In this document: piece by piece, positions 15,001 to 24,315 of the stretch | Layout of the letters: each line of letters starts with the position of its first letter | Position numbering within the stretch: position 1 is the first letter of the stretch | DNA from: Marinisporobacter balticus | GTDB taxonomy: Bacteria > Bacillota > Clostridia > Peptostreptococcales > Thermotaleaceae | DNA length: 64,000 nucleotides | Assembly: GCF_004345705.1 (NCBI RefSeq) | Contig: NZ_SLWV01000014.1 | Location: 16,880 to 80,879 of the forward strand | Direction of reading: 5' to 3' | Notes under the pieces: generated by a model | What the model saw: the letters and a program-made list of their open reading frames with translations, nothing else | The model's database searches: none | Told to the model about the DNA's origin: nothing | Made by a program: the position numbers and the translations under genes

Positions 15001-16473
15001 ATGATTTATCCAAAATATCAAAATTTTATAGAAATGAGCAAAGGACAGAAAATGATACCTATCTCCATGGAAATAGGAGGAGATATGGATACACCCATTA
15101 CTTTATTTAAGAAACTATGTAAAGACAAAAATAGTTATCTCTTAGAAAGTGTTGAGGGAGGAAATAAGTGGGGGAGGTATTCATATATAGGGAGAAAACC
15201 TTTTATGCGTATTAAGAGCTATGGAGATCAAGTATTGGTGGAAAAAGAAGATGAGGTAATTCATAAAAATGGGAATATTATAGAGATTTTAAAAAACATA
15301 ATGGGCGATTATAAAATACCTCAAATAGATGAGAAGGATGATTTTGTTGGTGGAGCAGTAGGCTATATAGGCTATGATGTGATAAGAAATTATGAGGATT
15401 TAAAGCATATTAATTTTGACGATATGAAAATGCCAGATGTACATCTACTATTGGCGGAGGAAGTGATTGTCTATGATCATTTAAAACAAAGAATAAAGAT
15501 CATAGTAAATCTGTCAATAGGAAGCAAAATGAAAGCGCTATATAAAGATGGGGTGAAGAGATTAGAAGAAATAAAGCGAGAAATATTAGAAAATGATTTT
15601 GATTTAGAAGATGAAAAAGAAAATCATTTAGAAAAAGTAAATTATTTGAGTAATGAAACAAAAGAAGCCTATATAAAAAAAGTTTTGCGTGCAAAAGAAT
15701 ATATAGAGAATGGAGATATATTTCAGGTTGTATTATCTCAACGGTTGAAGGTGAAAACAGAAGTGAATCCATTTAAAGCATATAGAACATTACGAACATT
15801 AAATCCTTCACCTTATATGTTTTATATAGATTTTGGAGAATATCATCTGGTAGGATCATCACCAGAGCTGTTAGTAAAGGTAAAGGGAGATACAATTGAA
15901 ACATGCCCTATAGCAGGAACAAGACCAAGGGGAAAAACAATAGAAGAAGATGAAAAATATGCGACCGAATTATTAAAAGATGAGAAGGAACGAGCTGAAC
16001 ACTTGATGCTTGTAGACTTATCAAGAAATGATATTGGAAAAATATCAAAATTTGGATCCGTTGAAGTAAATCAATTTATGGAAATACAAAAATATTCTCA
16101 TGTCATGCATATTGTATCAAATGTAATTGGAGAAAAGATGAAAGACTATGATATGTATGACGGCTTAATAGCTTGTTTACCTGCTGGAACGGTATCAGGA
16201 GCGCCAAAGGTGAGGGCGATGGAAATTATTGATGAACTTGAAAATAATAAAAGAGGTGTATATGCAGGGGCTGTTGGATACGTTGGATTTAATGGGAATA
16301 TGGATACATGCATTGCTATAAGAACCATTGTTTTTAAGGACGGATTTGCTTATATACAGGCAGGTGCGGGAATTGTTGCAGATTCAAATCCAGAAAGTGA
16401 ATATGAGGAGACAATTAGGAAAGCAAAAGCACTGATAGAGACAATCAGAAAAGCAGAGGGGGAGAAAGTTTGA
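15001..16473 (+). CDS. trpE: Anthranilate synthase component I
   Basis: TrpE makes anthranilate from chorismate using ammonia delivered by TrpG. The 490-residue chain has the N-terminal feedback domain; the LLES element of the tryptophan-binding site is seen in NSYLLESVEGG. The chorismate-binding domain follows, with FQVVLSQRL, GSSPELLVKV, PIAGTRPRG, LVDLSRND, LPAGTVSGAPK and IQAGAGIVADS. The ATG at 15001 has GAGGAGGGA before it; the ATG at 14986 lies inside that site and is not used. It is the first gene of trpEGDCFBA and overlaps trpG. Confidence 0.97.
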   Translation: MIYPKYQNFIEMSKGQKMIPISMEIGGDMDTPITLFKKLCKDKNSYLLESVEGGNKWGRYSYIGRKPFMRIKSYGDQVLVEKEDEVIHKNGNIIEILKNIMGDYKIPQIDEKDDFVGGAVGYIGYDVIRNYEDLKHINFDDMKMPDVHLLLAEEVIVYDHLKQRIKIIVNLSIGSKMKALYKDGVKRLEEIKREILENDFDLEDEKENHLEKVNYLSNETKEAYIKKVLRAKEYIENGDIFQVVLSQRLKVKTEVNPFKAYRTLRTLNPSPYMFYIDFGEYHLVGSSPELLVKVKGDTIETCPIAGTRPRGKTIEEDEKYATELLKDEKERAEHLMLVDLSRNDIGKISKFGSVEVNQFMEIQKYSHVMHIVSNVIGEKMKDYDMYDGLIACLPAGTVSGAPKVRAMEIIDELENNKRGVYAGAVGYVGFNGNMDTCIAIRTIVFKDGFAYIQAGAGIVADSNPESEYEETIRKAKALIETIRKAEGEKV

Positions 16474-17033
16474 TCGTAATAATAGATAATTATGATTCGT
16501 TTACCTATAATTTGTATCAATATGTAGGAGAAATCAATCCAGATATTAAAGTTATTAGAAATGATGCAGTGATCATTGAAGATTTAGAGAAAATGGAAAT
16601 TTCCCATATTATTATTTCTCCTGGATCAGGGTTTCCAAAAGAAGCAGGTATCTCTATTGAGGTAATTGAAAAACTAGGAAAAAGCATACCAATCCTTGGT
16701 GTATGCTTAGGACATCAGGCAATAGGTGAAGCATTTGGAGGAAAGGTTGTACATGCTAAAAATAGGATTCATGGGAAAACTTCAGAGATTACACATAATG
16801 GTATAGATTTGTTTGAAGGTATCGAAAATCCATTAATAGTAACAAGGTATCATTCTTTGATTGTAGAGAAAGAATCTTTACCACAAGAATTAACCATTAC
16901 AGCTAGAAGTCTTGAAGGTGAAATTATGGGATTGAAGCATAAAAAATATCCTATACATGGGGTGCAGTTTCACCCAGAATCCATCGCTACGCAATATGGG
17001 AAGGAAATACTTAAAAATTTTATCGCTTTATAA
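16470..17033 (+). CDS. trpG: Anthranilate synthase component II (glutamine amidotransferase)
   Basis: This 187-residue class I amidotransferase supplies ammonia to TrpE. It shows IIDNYDSFTYNL at the start, the nucleophile motif GVCLGHQAIGEAFGG, and the catalytic His/Glu in HGVQFHPESI. The start is a TTG that overlaps the trpE stop (TTGA), a clear translational coupling. It is not fused to trpD. In some relatives the same subunit also serves para-aminobenzoate synthase (possible here; no pab genes were seen). Confidence 0.96.
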   Translation: MIVIIDNYDSFTYNLYQYVGEINPDIKVIRNDAVIIEDLEKMEISHIIISPGSGFPKEAGISIEVIEKLGKSIPILGVCLGHQAIGEAFGGKVVHAKNRIHGKTSEITHNGIDLFEGIENPLIVTRYHSLIVEKESLPQELTITARSLEGEIMGLKHKKYPIHGVQFHPESIATQYGKEILKNFIAL

Positions 17034-17048
17034 GGGGAGGTAAGGAAT

Positions 17049-18068
17049 ATGATAAAGTTTGCAATAGAAAAGCTTATAAAAAACAAAAACCTTACAGAGC
17101 ATGAGATGATAGAGACGATGAACATGATTATGGAGGGGAAAGCAACCTCATCACAAATAGGCAGTTTTTTGACAGCACTTCGAATGAAAGGTGAAACAAT
17201 AGAGGAGATTGTTGGTGCTGCTAAGGTCATGATTGATAAGGCTTATAAAATCAATACAAATACAGAGTATACAATAGATACATGTGGAACAGGTGGAGAT
17301 GGCGGAAATACATTTAATGTTTCAACAGTAGTAGCGTTTGTTGCAGCAGGGGCAGGAGTTAGTGTACTGAAGCATGGAAATCGAAGTGTTTCAAGTAAAT
17401 GTGGTAGTGCGGATGTTTTAGAAAATTTAGGGGTAAATATTGATCTTAATCCGAAAGAGGTAAAAAAATGTGCAGATGAACTAAATATAGGCTTTATGTT
17501 TGCACCAAATTTTCACAAGGCTATGAAGCATGCAATAGGGCCAAGAAAAGAGCTAGGAATTAGAACGATATTTAATATCCTTGGCCCATTAACAAATCCA
17601 GCAAGGGCTAAGGGCCAGGTCCTTGGTGTATTTGATGAGAAACTAACCATTGTACTAGCAAGAGTATTAAAAGAATTAGGTATTGAGAGAGCGATGGTTG
17701 TACATGGATTAGATGGTTTGGATGAGATCACAATTACTACAAGAACAAAGGTAAGTGAATTAAAAAATGGGGAAATAAGAAACTATTATGTAGATCCAAC
17801 AGATTTTCATATACCATTGGCTAGCAGTGAAGAAATTGCAGGAGGAGAACCAAAAGAGAATGCAGAGATTCTATTAAATGTACTAAAAGGAGAAAGTGGA
17901 TCAAAGAGAAATATGGTATTACTAAATGCAGCAGCAGCCATATATGTTGGAAAGAAAGCAGATTCTTTAGAAGAAGGATTAATTAAGGCAACAGAAGTTA
18001 TAGATAAAGGGCTTGCTTTAGAAAAATTAAATCAATTAGTAAAGCTTAGTCAGGGGATGAGACAATGA
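17049..18068 (+). CDS. trpD: Anthranilate phosphoribosyltransferase
   Basis: TrpD joins anthranilate and PRPP. The 339-residue protein has the expected DTCGTGGDGGNTFNVST phosphate-binding loop, KHGNRSVSSKCGSADVLENLG, FMFAPNFHKAMKHAIGPRKELGIRTIFNILGPLTNPA, and VVHGLDGLDEI. GGGGAGGTAAGG precedes the start, and the stop overlaps trpC by ATGA. Confidence 0.97.
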   Translation: MIKFAIEKLIKNKNLTEHEMIETMNMIMEGKATSSQIGSFLTALRMKGETIEEIVGAAKVMIDKAYKINTNTEYTIDTCGTGGDGGNTFNVSTVVAFVAAGAGVSVLKHGNRSVSSKCGSADVLENLGVNIDLNPKEVKKCADELNIGFMFAPNFHKAMKHAIGPRKELGIRTIFNILGPLTNPARAKGQVLGVFDEKLTIVLARVLKELGIERAMVVHGLDGLDEITITTRTKVSELKNGEIRNYYVDPTDFHIPLASSEEIAGGEPKENAEILLNVLKGESGSKRNMVLLNAAAAIYVGKKADSLEEGLIKATEVIDKGLALEKLNQLVKLSQGMRQ

Positions 18069-18850
18069 TTTTAGATAGAATCGTAAATTATAAAAGGAAA
18101 AAAGTAGAAGAAGAAAAGATATATATCCCTATGGCCTTTATTATGGATCAAATAGAATTATCTGATGAAACAAGAGATTTTAAGAAAGCGATAAAAGGAA
18201 ATAAGCAACTCAGTATTATTGCTGAAGTAAAAAAGGCATCTCCTTCTAAGGGCATTATAAAAGAAAAGTTTGATCCATTTGAGATTGCAAGAATTTATGA
18301 CGAAAATAAGGTTGACGCGATATCGATACTTACAGAGGAAAAATTTTTCCAAGGTAAAAATGAATATTTAAAAGAGGTAAGAAGACAAATAGATACCCCT
18401 ATATTAAGAAAGGATTTTATTATTGATCCTTACCAAATCTATCAATCTAAGGCATTAGGAGCAGATGCGATTCTCTTGATTACAGCTATTTTATCAAAAG
18501 ATGAATTGATTGATTTTCAAGATATAGCAAACAAGATAGGACTACAGTGTTTAGTAGAAGTTCATAATCAATTGGAATTATCGGTAGTGTTAGATACACA
18601 AGCAGAAATTATTGGTATTAATAATAGAAATTTAAAGTCCTTTGAAACAAGGATTGAAACAACACAAAACCTTATAAAACATATCCCAAAATCTAAGACA
18701 ATCATTAGTGAAAGTGGTATTAATACAAAAAAAGATATGGATTTTCTTAAAAATTTAGGGGTAGATGGTGTACTTATAGGAGAAAGTCTAATGAGAGCAA
18801 AATCTATCGATGAAAAGTTAAGAGAGCTTAGGGGGAATTCTATTGGCTAA
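18065..18850 (+). CDS. trpC: Indole-3-glycerol phosphate synthase
   Basis: This 261-residue barrel enzyme closes the indole ring. Motifs seen are IIAEVKKASPSKGII, ISILTEEKFFQG, LRKDFIIDPYQIYQSKALGAD, LVEVHNQLEL, IGINNRNLKSF, SESGI and GVLIGESLM. It overlaps trpD by four bases and trpF by eight. No fusion to trpF is present. Confidence 0.97.
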   Translation: MILDRIVNYKRKKVEEEKIYIPMAFIMDQIELSDETRDFKKAIKGNKQLSIIAEVKKASPSKGIIKEKFDPFEIARIYDENKVDAISILTEEKFFQGKNEYLKEVRRQIDTPILRKDFIIDPYQIYQSKALGADAILLITAILSKDELIDFQDIANKIGLQCLVEVHNQLELSVVLDTQAEIIGINNRNLKSFETRIETTQNLIKHIPKSKTIISESGINTKKDMDFLKNLGVDGVLIGESLMRAKSIDEKLRELRGNSIG

Positions 18851-19454
18851 GATAAAGATTTGTGGCTTAAAAAGAGAAGAAGATATCTTATATGCCAATG
18901 CGCTAAAACCAGACTATGTGGGGTTTGTATTTGCAAAGAGTACGAGACAGATTGATATGGATACAGCAAAAGAATTAATAAGTAAATTAGATAAAAGTAT
19001 AAAAACAGTAGGCGTATTTTTAAATCATTCTGTTTACGAAGTCAATAAAATTGAAAAGTTTTGTAATTTAGATATACTTCAGTTTCATGGAGAAGAGCCT
19101 CCAGAATTTTGCCATTCTTATGAAAAAGAAGTATGGAAGGCATTTAGAATAAAAGATGAAAATAGTTTAAAGGCATTAGAAGCATACAAAATAGATGGAT
19201 GTTTATTAGATACGTTTGTAAAAGGAGCACATGGTGGAACTGGAAAAATTTTTAACTGGGAAATGATTGCAAATATAAGTAAAAATAAATTCATTATATT
19301 AGCTGGAGGATTAACACCTGATAATGTAGAGGATGCAATTAAAATTGTTAAACCGCAGATTGTAGATGTAAGTAGTGGTGTTGAAGTAGAGGGGACAAAG
19401 AACTTTGAAAAAATGAAAAAATTGATTGAGAAGGTGAGGGGTTGTAATGAATAA
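18843..19454 (+). CDS. trpF: Phosphoribosylanthranilate isomerase
   Basis: This 203-residue barrel isomerase has IKICGLKREEDI at the N-terminus, YVGFVFAKSTRQI, LDILQFHGEE, LLDTFVKGAHGGTGKIFNW, and ILAGGLTPDNVEDAI with VDVSSGVEVEGTKN. It starts at a TTG that overlaps the end of trpC; the ribosome site GGGGG is inside trpC. It overlaps trpB by eight bases. Confidence 0.96.
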   Translation: MAKIKICGLKREEDILYANALKPDYVGFVFAKSTRQIDMDTAKELISKLDKSIKTVGVFLNHSVYEVNKIEKFCNLDILQFHGEEPPEFCHSYEKEVWKAFRIKDENSLKALEAYKIDGCLLDTFVKGAHGGTGKIFNWEMIANISKNKFIILAGGLTPDNVEDAIKIVKPQIVDVSSGVEVEGTKNFEKMKKLIEKVRGCNE

Positions 19455-20646
19455 TCAAAATATACCTAAAAGATTTGGGAGATTTGGTGGTCAATTTGTA
19501 CCTGAGACGCTAATGAATGCGTTAATAGAGCTAGAGGAAGAATTTATTAAGATAAAGAATGATAAAAGCTTCAATGATAAATATAAATATTATGTGAAGG
19601 AATATTCGGGAAGACCTACACCACTATATTATGCAGAGAATTTAACAAAGAAGCTTGGCGGGGGAAAGATTTATTTAAAGAGAGAAGATTTAAATCATAC
19701 AGGAGCACATAAGATCAATAATGTAATCGGCCAAGTGCTTCTTGCAAAGAGAATGGGAAAGAAGCGGATTATTGCAGAGACGGGCGCGGGACAACATGGT
19801 GTTGCAACGGCTACTATATGTGCTATGTTTGAATTAACCTGTGAAATTTATATGGGAGAAGAGGATATAGAAAGACAAGCATTAAATGTGTTTAAGATGA
19901 AAATGTTAGGCGCAAAGGTAAATTCCGTATCATCCGGAACAGGAACACTAAAGGATGCTACAAATGAGGCGATAAGAGATTGGGTTACAAATGTAGAAGA
20001 TACATTTTATGTAATAGGTTCGGTGGTAGGACCGCATCCTTATCCTACAATGGTAAGAGATTTTCAGAGAATTATTGGAGATGAAGTAAAGGAACAGATC
20101 ATGCAAAAGGAAGGAAGGCATCCAGATTATTTAATTGCTTGTGTAGGCGGCGGAAGTAATGCAATGGGATTGTTTTATCCATTTATTCAAGATGAAAAAA
20201 TAAAGATCTATGGCGTTGAGGCAGGAGGACTTGGTGTGCATACAGATAAGCATGCGGCAACTATTACGAAGGGTTCTATAGGCGTGATTCACGGCATGAT
20301 GACGTATCTACTTCAGGATGAATATGGACAGATTATGCCCGTACACTCTATATCGGCAGGATTAGATTATCCAGGAATAGGGCCAGAACATGCTTATTAC
20401 CATGCTAGTGGGAAGGTGAATTATGTAGTCATTAATGATGATGAAGCGGTGAATGCATTTTCATATTTAACAAAAGTGGAAGGACTTATACCAGCCCTTG
20501 AAAGTGCACATGCTATTGCTTATTTGATGAAGCTAGCACCTAACACAAATAAAGAGGACATTATCGTATTGAACTTATCGGGTAGGGGAGACAAGGATAT
20601 GCATACCGTATCGAAGCTTATAGGAGGGATTATGAATGAACAGTAG
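19447..20646 (+). CDS. trpB: Tryptophan synthase beta chain
   Basis: TrpB condenses indole with serine on pyridoxal phosphate. In 399 residues it shows FGGQFVPETLM, KREDLNHTGAHKINN (the catalytic Lys follows His), AETGAGQHGVATAT, CVGGGSNAMG for the cofactor phosphate, and SAGLDYPGIGPEHAYY. It is the standard TrpB1 type and pairs with trpA, which overlaps it by 11 bases. Confidence 0.98.
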   Translation: MNNQNIPKRFGRFGGQFVPETLMNALIELEEEFIKIKNDKSFNDKYKYYVKEYSGRPTPLYYAENLTKKLGGGKIYLKREDLNHTGAHKINNVIGQVLLAKRMGKKRIIAETGAGQHGVATATICAMFELTCEIYMGEEDIERQALNVFKMKMLGAKVNSVSSGTGTLKDATNEAIRDWVTNVEDTFYVIGSVVGPHPYPTMVRDFQRIIGDEVKEQIMQKEGRHPDYLIACVGGGSNAMGLFYPFIQDEKIKIYGVEAGGLGVHTDKHAATITKGSIGVIHGMMTYLLQDEYGQIMPVHSISAGLDYPGIGPEHAYYHASGKVNYVVINDDEAVNAFSYLTKVEGLIPALESAHAIAYLMKLAPNTNKEDIIVLNLSGRGDKDMHTVSKLIGGIMNEQ

Positions 20647-21430
20647 AATAACAGAAAAATTTAGAGGACTAAAAGAAAAAAATAAAAAAGCACTGATAAC
20701 ATATATAACAAGTGGTGACCCTAATTTAGATACAACCCTGCGCTTAGTTCTTACAATGGAGAAGGCAGGGGCCGATATTATTGAACTTGGTATACCCTAT
20801 TCAGATCCTCTAGCAGATGGACCTATTATTCAAAATGCATCTGAAAGGGCTTTAAAGGCAGGGACAAATATTGATAATGTTTTTGATATGGTTTCAAAAG
20901 TAAGAGAAAAGACACAAATCCCTCTTGTATTTTTAGTTTATTTTAACTCTATTTTCCGATATGGAATTAAAAGGTTTTTGGAAAACTGCAAAAGTTGTGG
21001 TGTGGATGGATTGATTATTCCAGATCTTCCTTTAGAAGAAAGAAAAGAATTAACGGATAAGATGAAAGATTATCCTATAGACTTAATTCCTTTGGTTGCG
21101 CCTACATCAGAGAATCGTATAAAAGAAATTGTACAAGATGCAAAGGGGTTTGTTTATTGTATTTCATCAACAGGGGTAACCGGAACTAGAACATTTTTTA
21201 AAGAAAATTTATTAAACTTCATGGATCAAGTAAAGAAATATACGAATGTTCCTTTAGCCATTGGATTTGGTATATCTAATGAAGAAGCAATAAAAAATTT
21301 AAAAGGAATATCTGATGGATTGATTGTTGGAAGTGCTATTATTAAAAAGATAGAAACGGGAATAAAAGAAGGTGATATTGAAGAACGTGTTTTTGATTTT
21401 GTAAGAAGATTGCATGAAGCAATAGAATAG
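20636..21430 (+). CDS. trpA: Tryptophan synthase alpha chain
   Basis: TrpA releases indole from indole-glycerol phosphate. The 264-residue barrel has the catalytic glutamate in DIIELGIPYSDPLADGP, then YFNSIFRYG, GVDGLIIPDLPLEE, VYCISSTGVTGTR and GFGISNEEAI. It is the final gene of the operon; a strong terminator follows about 30 bases later. Confidence 0.98.
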   Translation: MNSRITEKFRGLKEKNKKALITYITSGDPNLDTTLRLVLTMEKAGADIIELGIPYSDPLADGPIIQNASERALKAGTNIDNVFDMVSKVREKTQIPLVFLVYFNSIFRYGIKRFLENCKSCGVDGLIIPDLPLEERKELTDKMKDYPIDLIPLVAPTSENRIKEIVQDAKGFVYCISSTGVTGTRTFFKENLLNFMDQVKKYTNVPLAIGFGISNEEAIKNLKGISDGLIVGSAIIKKIETGIKEGDIEERVFDFVRRLHEAIE

Positions 21431-21460
21431 AGTAGTAGGAATAAAGTGGCAAATATTAAA

Positions 21461-21502
21461 AACAAATAATCATTCAAAAATATTTTGAATGATTATTTGT
21501 TC
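21461..21502. terminator. Terminator at the end of the trp operon
   Basis: AACAAATAATCATTCAAAA-tatt-TTGAATGATTATTTGTT is a 17-pair stem. It lies between trpA and the convergent acetyltransferase gene and probably serves both, although its T run is short. Confidence 0.8.
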
Positions 21503-21522
21503 ATTATGAAATAACAAAAGAA

Positions 21523-22152
21523 TTAGTCTACAGACTTATGATAGATTAAATCTGTATAAAGTGTGCCTTTATAGTCTTCGTATCTTAAACCAGAAAGGTT
21601 ATATTTTTGTTTTTTTCTAAAAGAAAGAGATGCGAAATTAGGGGTAGGACTGATGATTGTTTCTGAAAAAATATGATTAATATTTTTTGACTTTAAGTCT
21701 TTTATCAAGCCTTCATATAGAATGCTACCAATGCCATTACCTGTTAGATTAGCTAATATTGCTGTTTTATCTATAACTACAAAGTTATCTAATTTGGTTT
21801 TATCAAAATTTGGACGCCAACAAATTTCTTCAATCCAATGAGGATTATATTTTAACCATTGTTCTTTCGTATAGGCCATTAAAAATCCAACAATTTGATT
21901 ATTTTCTGCAATGTAAAAATGTTCAAGTTCAAGAAGCTTTTCCATAAAAAAATTTTGAAAATATTTTGGATTTGATGCGTAGTTATCCATTAAAAAACCG
22001 TCTTCAGACGTTTTGTTTTTTTTCCCCACAGAGCAAGCAATACTATATATGTGGGCTAAGTCATTCTTTGAGGCTCTCCTCGTATTAACTATGCTTAACT
22101 TTTTAATACGATTGCTTTTAGCTTGGGTTTTGTAAACATTTACTACATCCAT
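21523..22152 (-). CDS. GNAT-family N-acetyltransferase
   Basis: This 209-residue protein is read as a GNAT acetyltransferase from the C-terminal acetyl-CoA segment LTGNGIGSILYEGLIKDLKSKN (R/Q-x-x-G-x-G/A region) and the central strand FYIAENNQIVGFLMAYTKEQW. The first 35 residues are basic and may be a disordered tail. AGGAGGAT precedes the ATG at 22152. The substrate is unknown. It is transcribed alone and convergently to the trp operon. Confidence 0.78.
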   Translation of the reverse strand: MDVVNVYKTQAKSNRIKKLSIVNTRRASKNDLAHIYSIACSVGKKNKTSEDGFLMDNYASNPKYFQNFFMEKLLELEHFYIAENNQIVGFLMAYTKEQWLKYNPHWIEEICWRPNFDKTKLDNFVVIDKTAILANLTGNGIGSILYEGLIKDLKSKNINHIFSETIISPTPNFASLSFRKKQKYNLSGLRYEDYKGTLYTDLIYHKSVD

Positions 22153-22202
22153 TTTACTTCATCCTCCTTTAAAATTGTATATAAACAAATAGTGAAAGGA
22201 AA

Positions 22203-22388
22203 ATGTTTTTATCTCATTTTCCTCTTTCTACGCTTGCGAGGTTAGCTGACGGGTTAGGGTCGAAAGAAGATAACCCTTTTCAAAAGAAATTCACCCCAAA
22301 AAATTGGTTTCCCCGCTTCTTCCATGAAAGAATTCAGCGATATTACATGGAATATTTAAAAACTATAAAAGAAAAATTTAAGACATAG
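22203..22388 (+). other. Doubtful 61-codon ORF on a repeat-like segment
   Basis: An ORF of 61 codons (ADGLGSKEDNPFQKKFTPKN in the middle) lacks a properly spaced ribosome site. Part of its DNA (about 22237-22295) resembles a second segment at about 22504-22558 that reads SGDALGSKEDDNSQKEIKFE. This looks like two diverged copies of a dispersed intergenic repeat rather than a gene. No protein family is recognised. Confidence 0.35.
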
Positions 22389-22816
22389 GTAGATAGTTTA
22401 GATAGAAATTTATCATTTTTTAGAAAATGATAGAATAAGAAAATAAACTAGCAATGTGATGCTAGAGATTAGGTATCAATTTCTTTGTTCCTGTTTATGG
22501 CTTCAGGTGATGCGTTAGGATCAAAAGAAGATGATAATTCTCAAAAGGAGATCAAATTCGAAAGAATAGGTATTACATTTTTTATACAAATATGAAACAT
22601 TACAAATTGTAATGTATAAGCGATAAGTAAAAATCTATTTATAGTATAGCATAGAATATTAAAAAATGCAAATATTCAGAAAATTTTAGTGAGCCATAAA
22701 ATTATGGAGAGAATTAAATGCGTTCTAGTATTTTTACTTGTATAAATATGCCGAACAACCCTATGATTTAAATATAAGTATGATTACACTAAAAATTTGA
22801 AAAAATAAAAATTTTA
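22389..22816. other. Gene-free stretch before the first aro leader
   Basis: The 22389-22816 interval contains a weak hairpin TATCATTTT-ttag-AAAATGATA near 22409-22430, the second repeat-like copy (about 22504-22558), and a perfect 17-base palindrome CATTACAAATTGTAATG (22598-22614) of unknown role. No supported gene was seen. Confidence 0.6.
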
Positions 22817-22844
22817 TTGACATTTGAATTTTTTCTGATATAAT
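22817..22844 (+). promoter_or_regulatory. Promoter of the first DAHP synthase unit
   Basis: TTGACA (22817-22822), 16 bases, then TATAAT (22839-22844). The second unit has the same arrangement with the same 16-base spacer. Confidence 0.85.
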
Positions 22845-22891
22845 TTCAAACAATAAACAAATAATAACATAATATTTTGGAGGCGAATAAA

Positions 22892-23053
22892 ATGGATCAA
22901 CTTATTAGAAAGGGAAATGTAGAACAATTTAATTATTTTAGTGTTTACTTTATCTGGGGCTATTTTTATTTTAGCGCTAGCTATTGGTTCTACAAAAAAA
23001 TAAAAAATTTCTATTCTAATGAGCGATTTCAAGATTTATATATTTCTGTATAA
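22892..23053 (+). CDS. Aromatic-rich leader peptide 1 (attenuation ORF)
   Basis: This 53-codon ORF has TTTTGGAGGCG before its ATG. It encodes a peptide with 18 aromatic residues (8 Phe, 8 Tyr, 2 Trp). The densest part is YFSVYFIWGYFYFSAS, followed by YWFYKK and FYSN. It lies between a consensus promoter and a terminator, directly before a DAHP synthase gene. A second copy precedes the next DAHP synthase. The protein sequence is kept between copies, including length and stop position. The likely role is ribosome stalling when charged Phe, Tyr or Trp tRNA is scarce, as in enterobacterial pheA and trp leaders (inference). A small membrane peptide is the alternative. Confidence 0.85.
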   Translation: MDQLIRKGNVEQFNYFSVYFIWGYFYFSASYWFYKKIKNFYSNERFQDLYISV

Positions 23054-23131
23054 GAGGCTAGGTATACTATAAATGGATAGTATACGTTTCGTTTATACAA
23101 GGAAGACTCATTAGGTGGGTCTTCTTTTTTT
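23016..23131 (+). promoter_or_regulatory. Attenuator 1: alternative antiterminator and terminator helices
   Basis: CTAATGAG (23016-23023, inside codons 42-44 of the leader ORF) is fully complementary to CTCATTAG (23107-23114). The latter spans the 5' arm and loop of the terminator GAAGACTC-attaggt-GGGTCTTC-T7 (23102-23131). The two pairings exclude each other. Between them is a nine-pair hairpin GTATACTAT-aaatgg-ATAGTATAC (23062-23085). All three elements recur in the second unit. A ribosome stalled on the aromatic codons would leave CTAATGAG free to form the antiterminator (inference). Confidence 0.8.
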
Positions 23132-23156
23132 ATATAAAAAATTAGGAGGGGTATAA

Positions 23157-24170
23157 ATGGTTATTGTAATGAGACCAAACACACAAAAGAAAGAAATAGA
23201 AAAAATAAGAAGAAAAATGGAAAGTTTAGGATGTTCTATTCATGCGTCTCAAGGGGAAAGTTTTTATTTATTAGGTTTAGTAGGAGACACCAGTAAAATT
23301 GATCCTGATCAAATAAAAGCCAATAGAAATGTAGAAAAATTAATATTTGTACAAGAGCCTTATAAAAAAGTAAATAGACTTTTTCAACCATTAGATTCTG
23401 TTATATCGGTTAGAGATCAAAGTGTTGGAGGGAAAAAACTAGCAATAATGGCAGGACCATGTTCTGTAGAAAGTGAAGAACAGATTATAACGATTGCAGA
23501 GCAAATTAAAGAGTCAGGAGCTAGTTTCTTAAGAGGTGGGGCATTTAAGCCAAGAACATCCCCCTATAGTTTTCAAGGATTAAAAGAAGATGGTCTTGAA
23601 TTATTAAAATTAGCAAGAGAAAAGACAGGGCTACCTATTGTTACAGAACTTATGTCAGCAGAATATGTTGAAAAGTTTGTAGAAGATGTGGATGTTATTC
23701 AAATTGGCGCAAGAAACATGCAAAATTTTGATTTGCTAAAAGAGGTGGGAAAAACAAACATCCCTATACTACTTAAGAGAGGGATGTCTGCTACAATAGA
23801 AGAACTATTAATGGCTGCAGAATATATCATGTCAGAAGGAAATGAAAAGGTAATACTTTGTGAACGCGGGGTAAGAACTTTTGAACAATATACAAGAAAT
23901 ACACTAGATTTAAGTGCAATACCTGTAATAAAGAAATTGAGCCATCTACCAGTAATTGTCGATCCAAGCCATGCAGGTGGATTATGGTGGTTAGTAGAAC
24001 CTCTTGCAAAAGCTGCAATTGCAGTGGGTGCTGATGGATTAATGATAGAAGTACACAATGACCCTGCAAATGCCAAATGCGATGGACAACAATCGATCAC
24101 ACCGGAGAGATTTAAGTCACTCATGGATACCTTAAAAGCAATCGCAAATATTGAGAACAGAGAGCTATAG
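23157..24170 (+). CDS. aroF: DAHP synthase 1 (AroF, ferredoxin-like regulatory domain type)
   Basis: This enzyme condenses phosphoenolpyruvate and erythrose-4-phosphate in the first shikimate step. The 337-residue protein has the N-terminal ferredoxin-like domain (about 1-70) that gives Phe/Tyr feedback in the Thermotoga-type enzyme. The KDO8P/DAHP barrel follows, with IMAGPCSVESEEQI, GGAFKPRTSPYSFQGL, QIGARNMQNF, LLKRGM, CERGVRTFE, PVIVDPSHAGG and GADGLMIEVHNDP. A closely similar paralogue lies 412 bases downstream. AGGAGGGG precedes the start. The preceding terminator and leader ORF predict attenuation control. Confidence 0.96.
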   Translation: MVIVMRPNTQKKEIEKIRRKMESLGCSIHASQGESFYLLGLVGDTSKIDPDQIKANRNVEKLIFVQEPYKKVNRLFQPLDSVISVRDQSVGGKKLAIMAGPCSVESEEQIITIAEQIKESGASFLRGGAFKPRTSPYSFQGLKEDGLELLKLAREKTGLPIVTELMSAEYVEKFVEDVDVIQIGARNMQNFDLLKEVGKTNIPILLKRGMSATIEELLMAAEYIMSEGNEKVILCERGVRTFEQYTRNTLDLSAIPVIKKLSHLPVIVDPSHAGGLWWLVEPLAKAAIAVGADGLMIEVHNDPANAKCDGQQSITPERFKSLMDTLKAIANIENREL

Positions 24171-24247
24171 TAGAATGATATAATGAAATGGGAATTTACA
24201 AAAAACTAATAAAGATTCAAAGAAAATTGTAAATATTCCATATTTGA

Positions 24248-24275
24248 TTGACATATGAAAATATTCTGATATAAT
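24248..24275 (+). promoter_or_regulatory. Promoter of the second DAHP synthase unit
   Basis: TTGACA (24248-24253), 16 bases, then TATAAT (24270-24275). It is a duplicate of the promoter before the first unit. No clear terminator separates it from the first aroF gene. Confidence 0.85.
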
Positions 24276-24315
24276 CGTATAAAATATATGATTAAAAAAA
24301 TTGGAGGAAAAGAAG

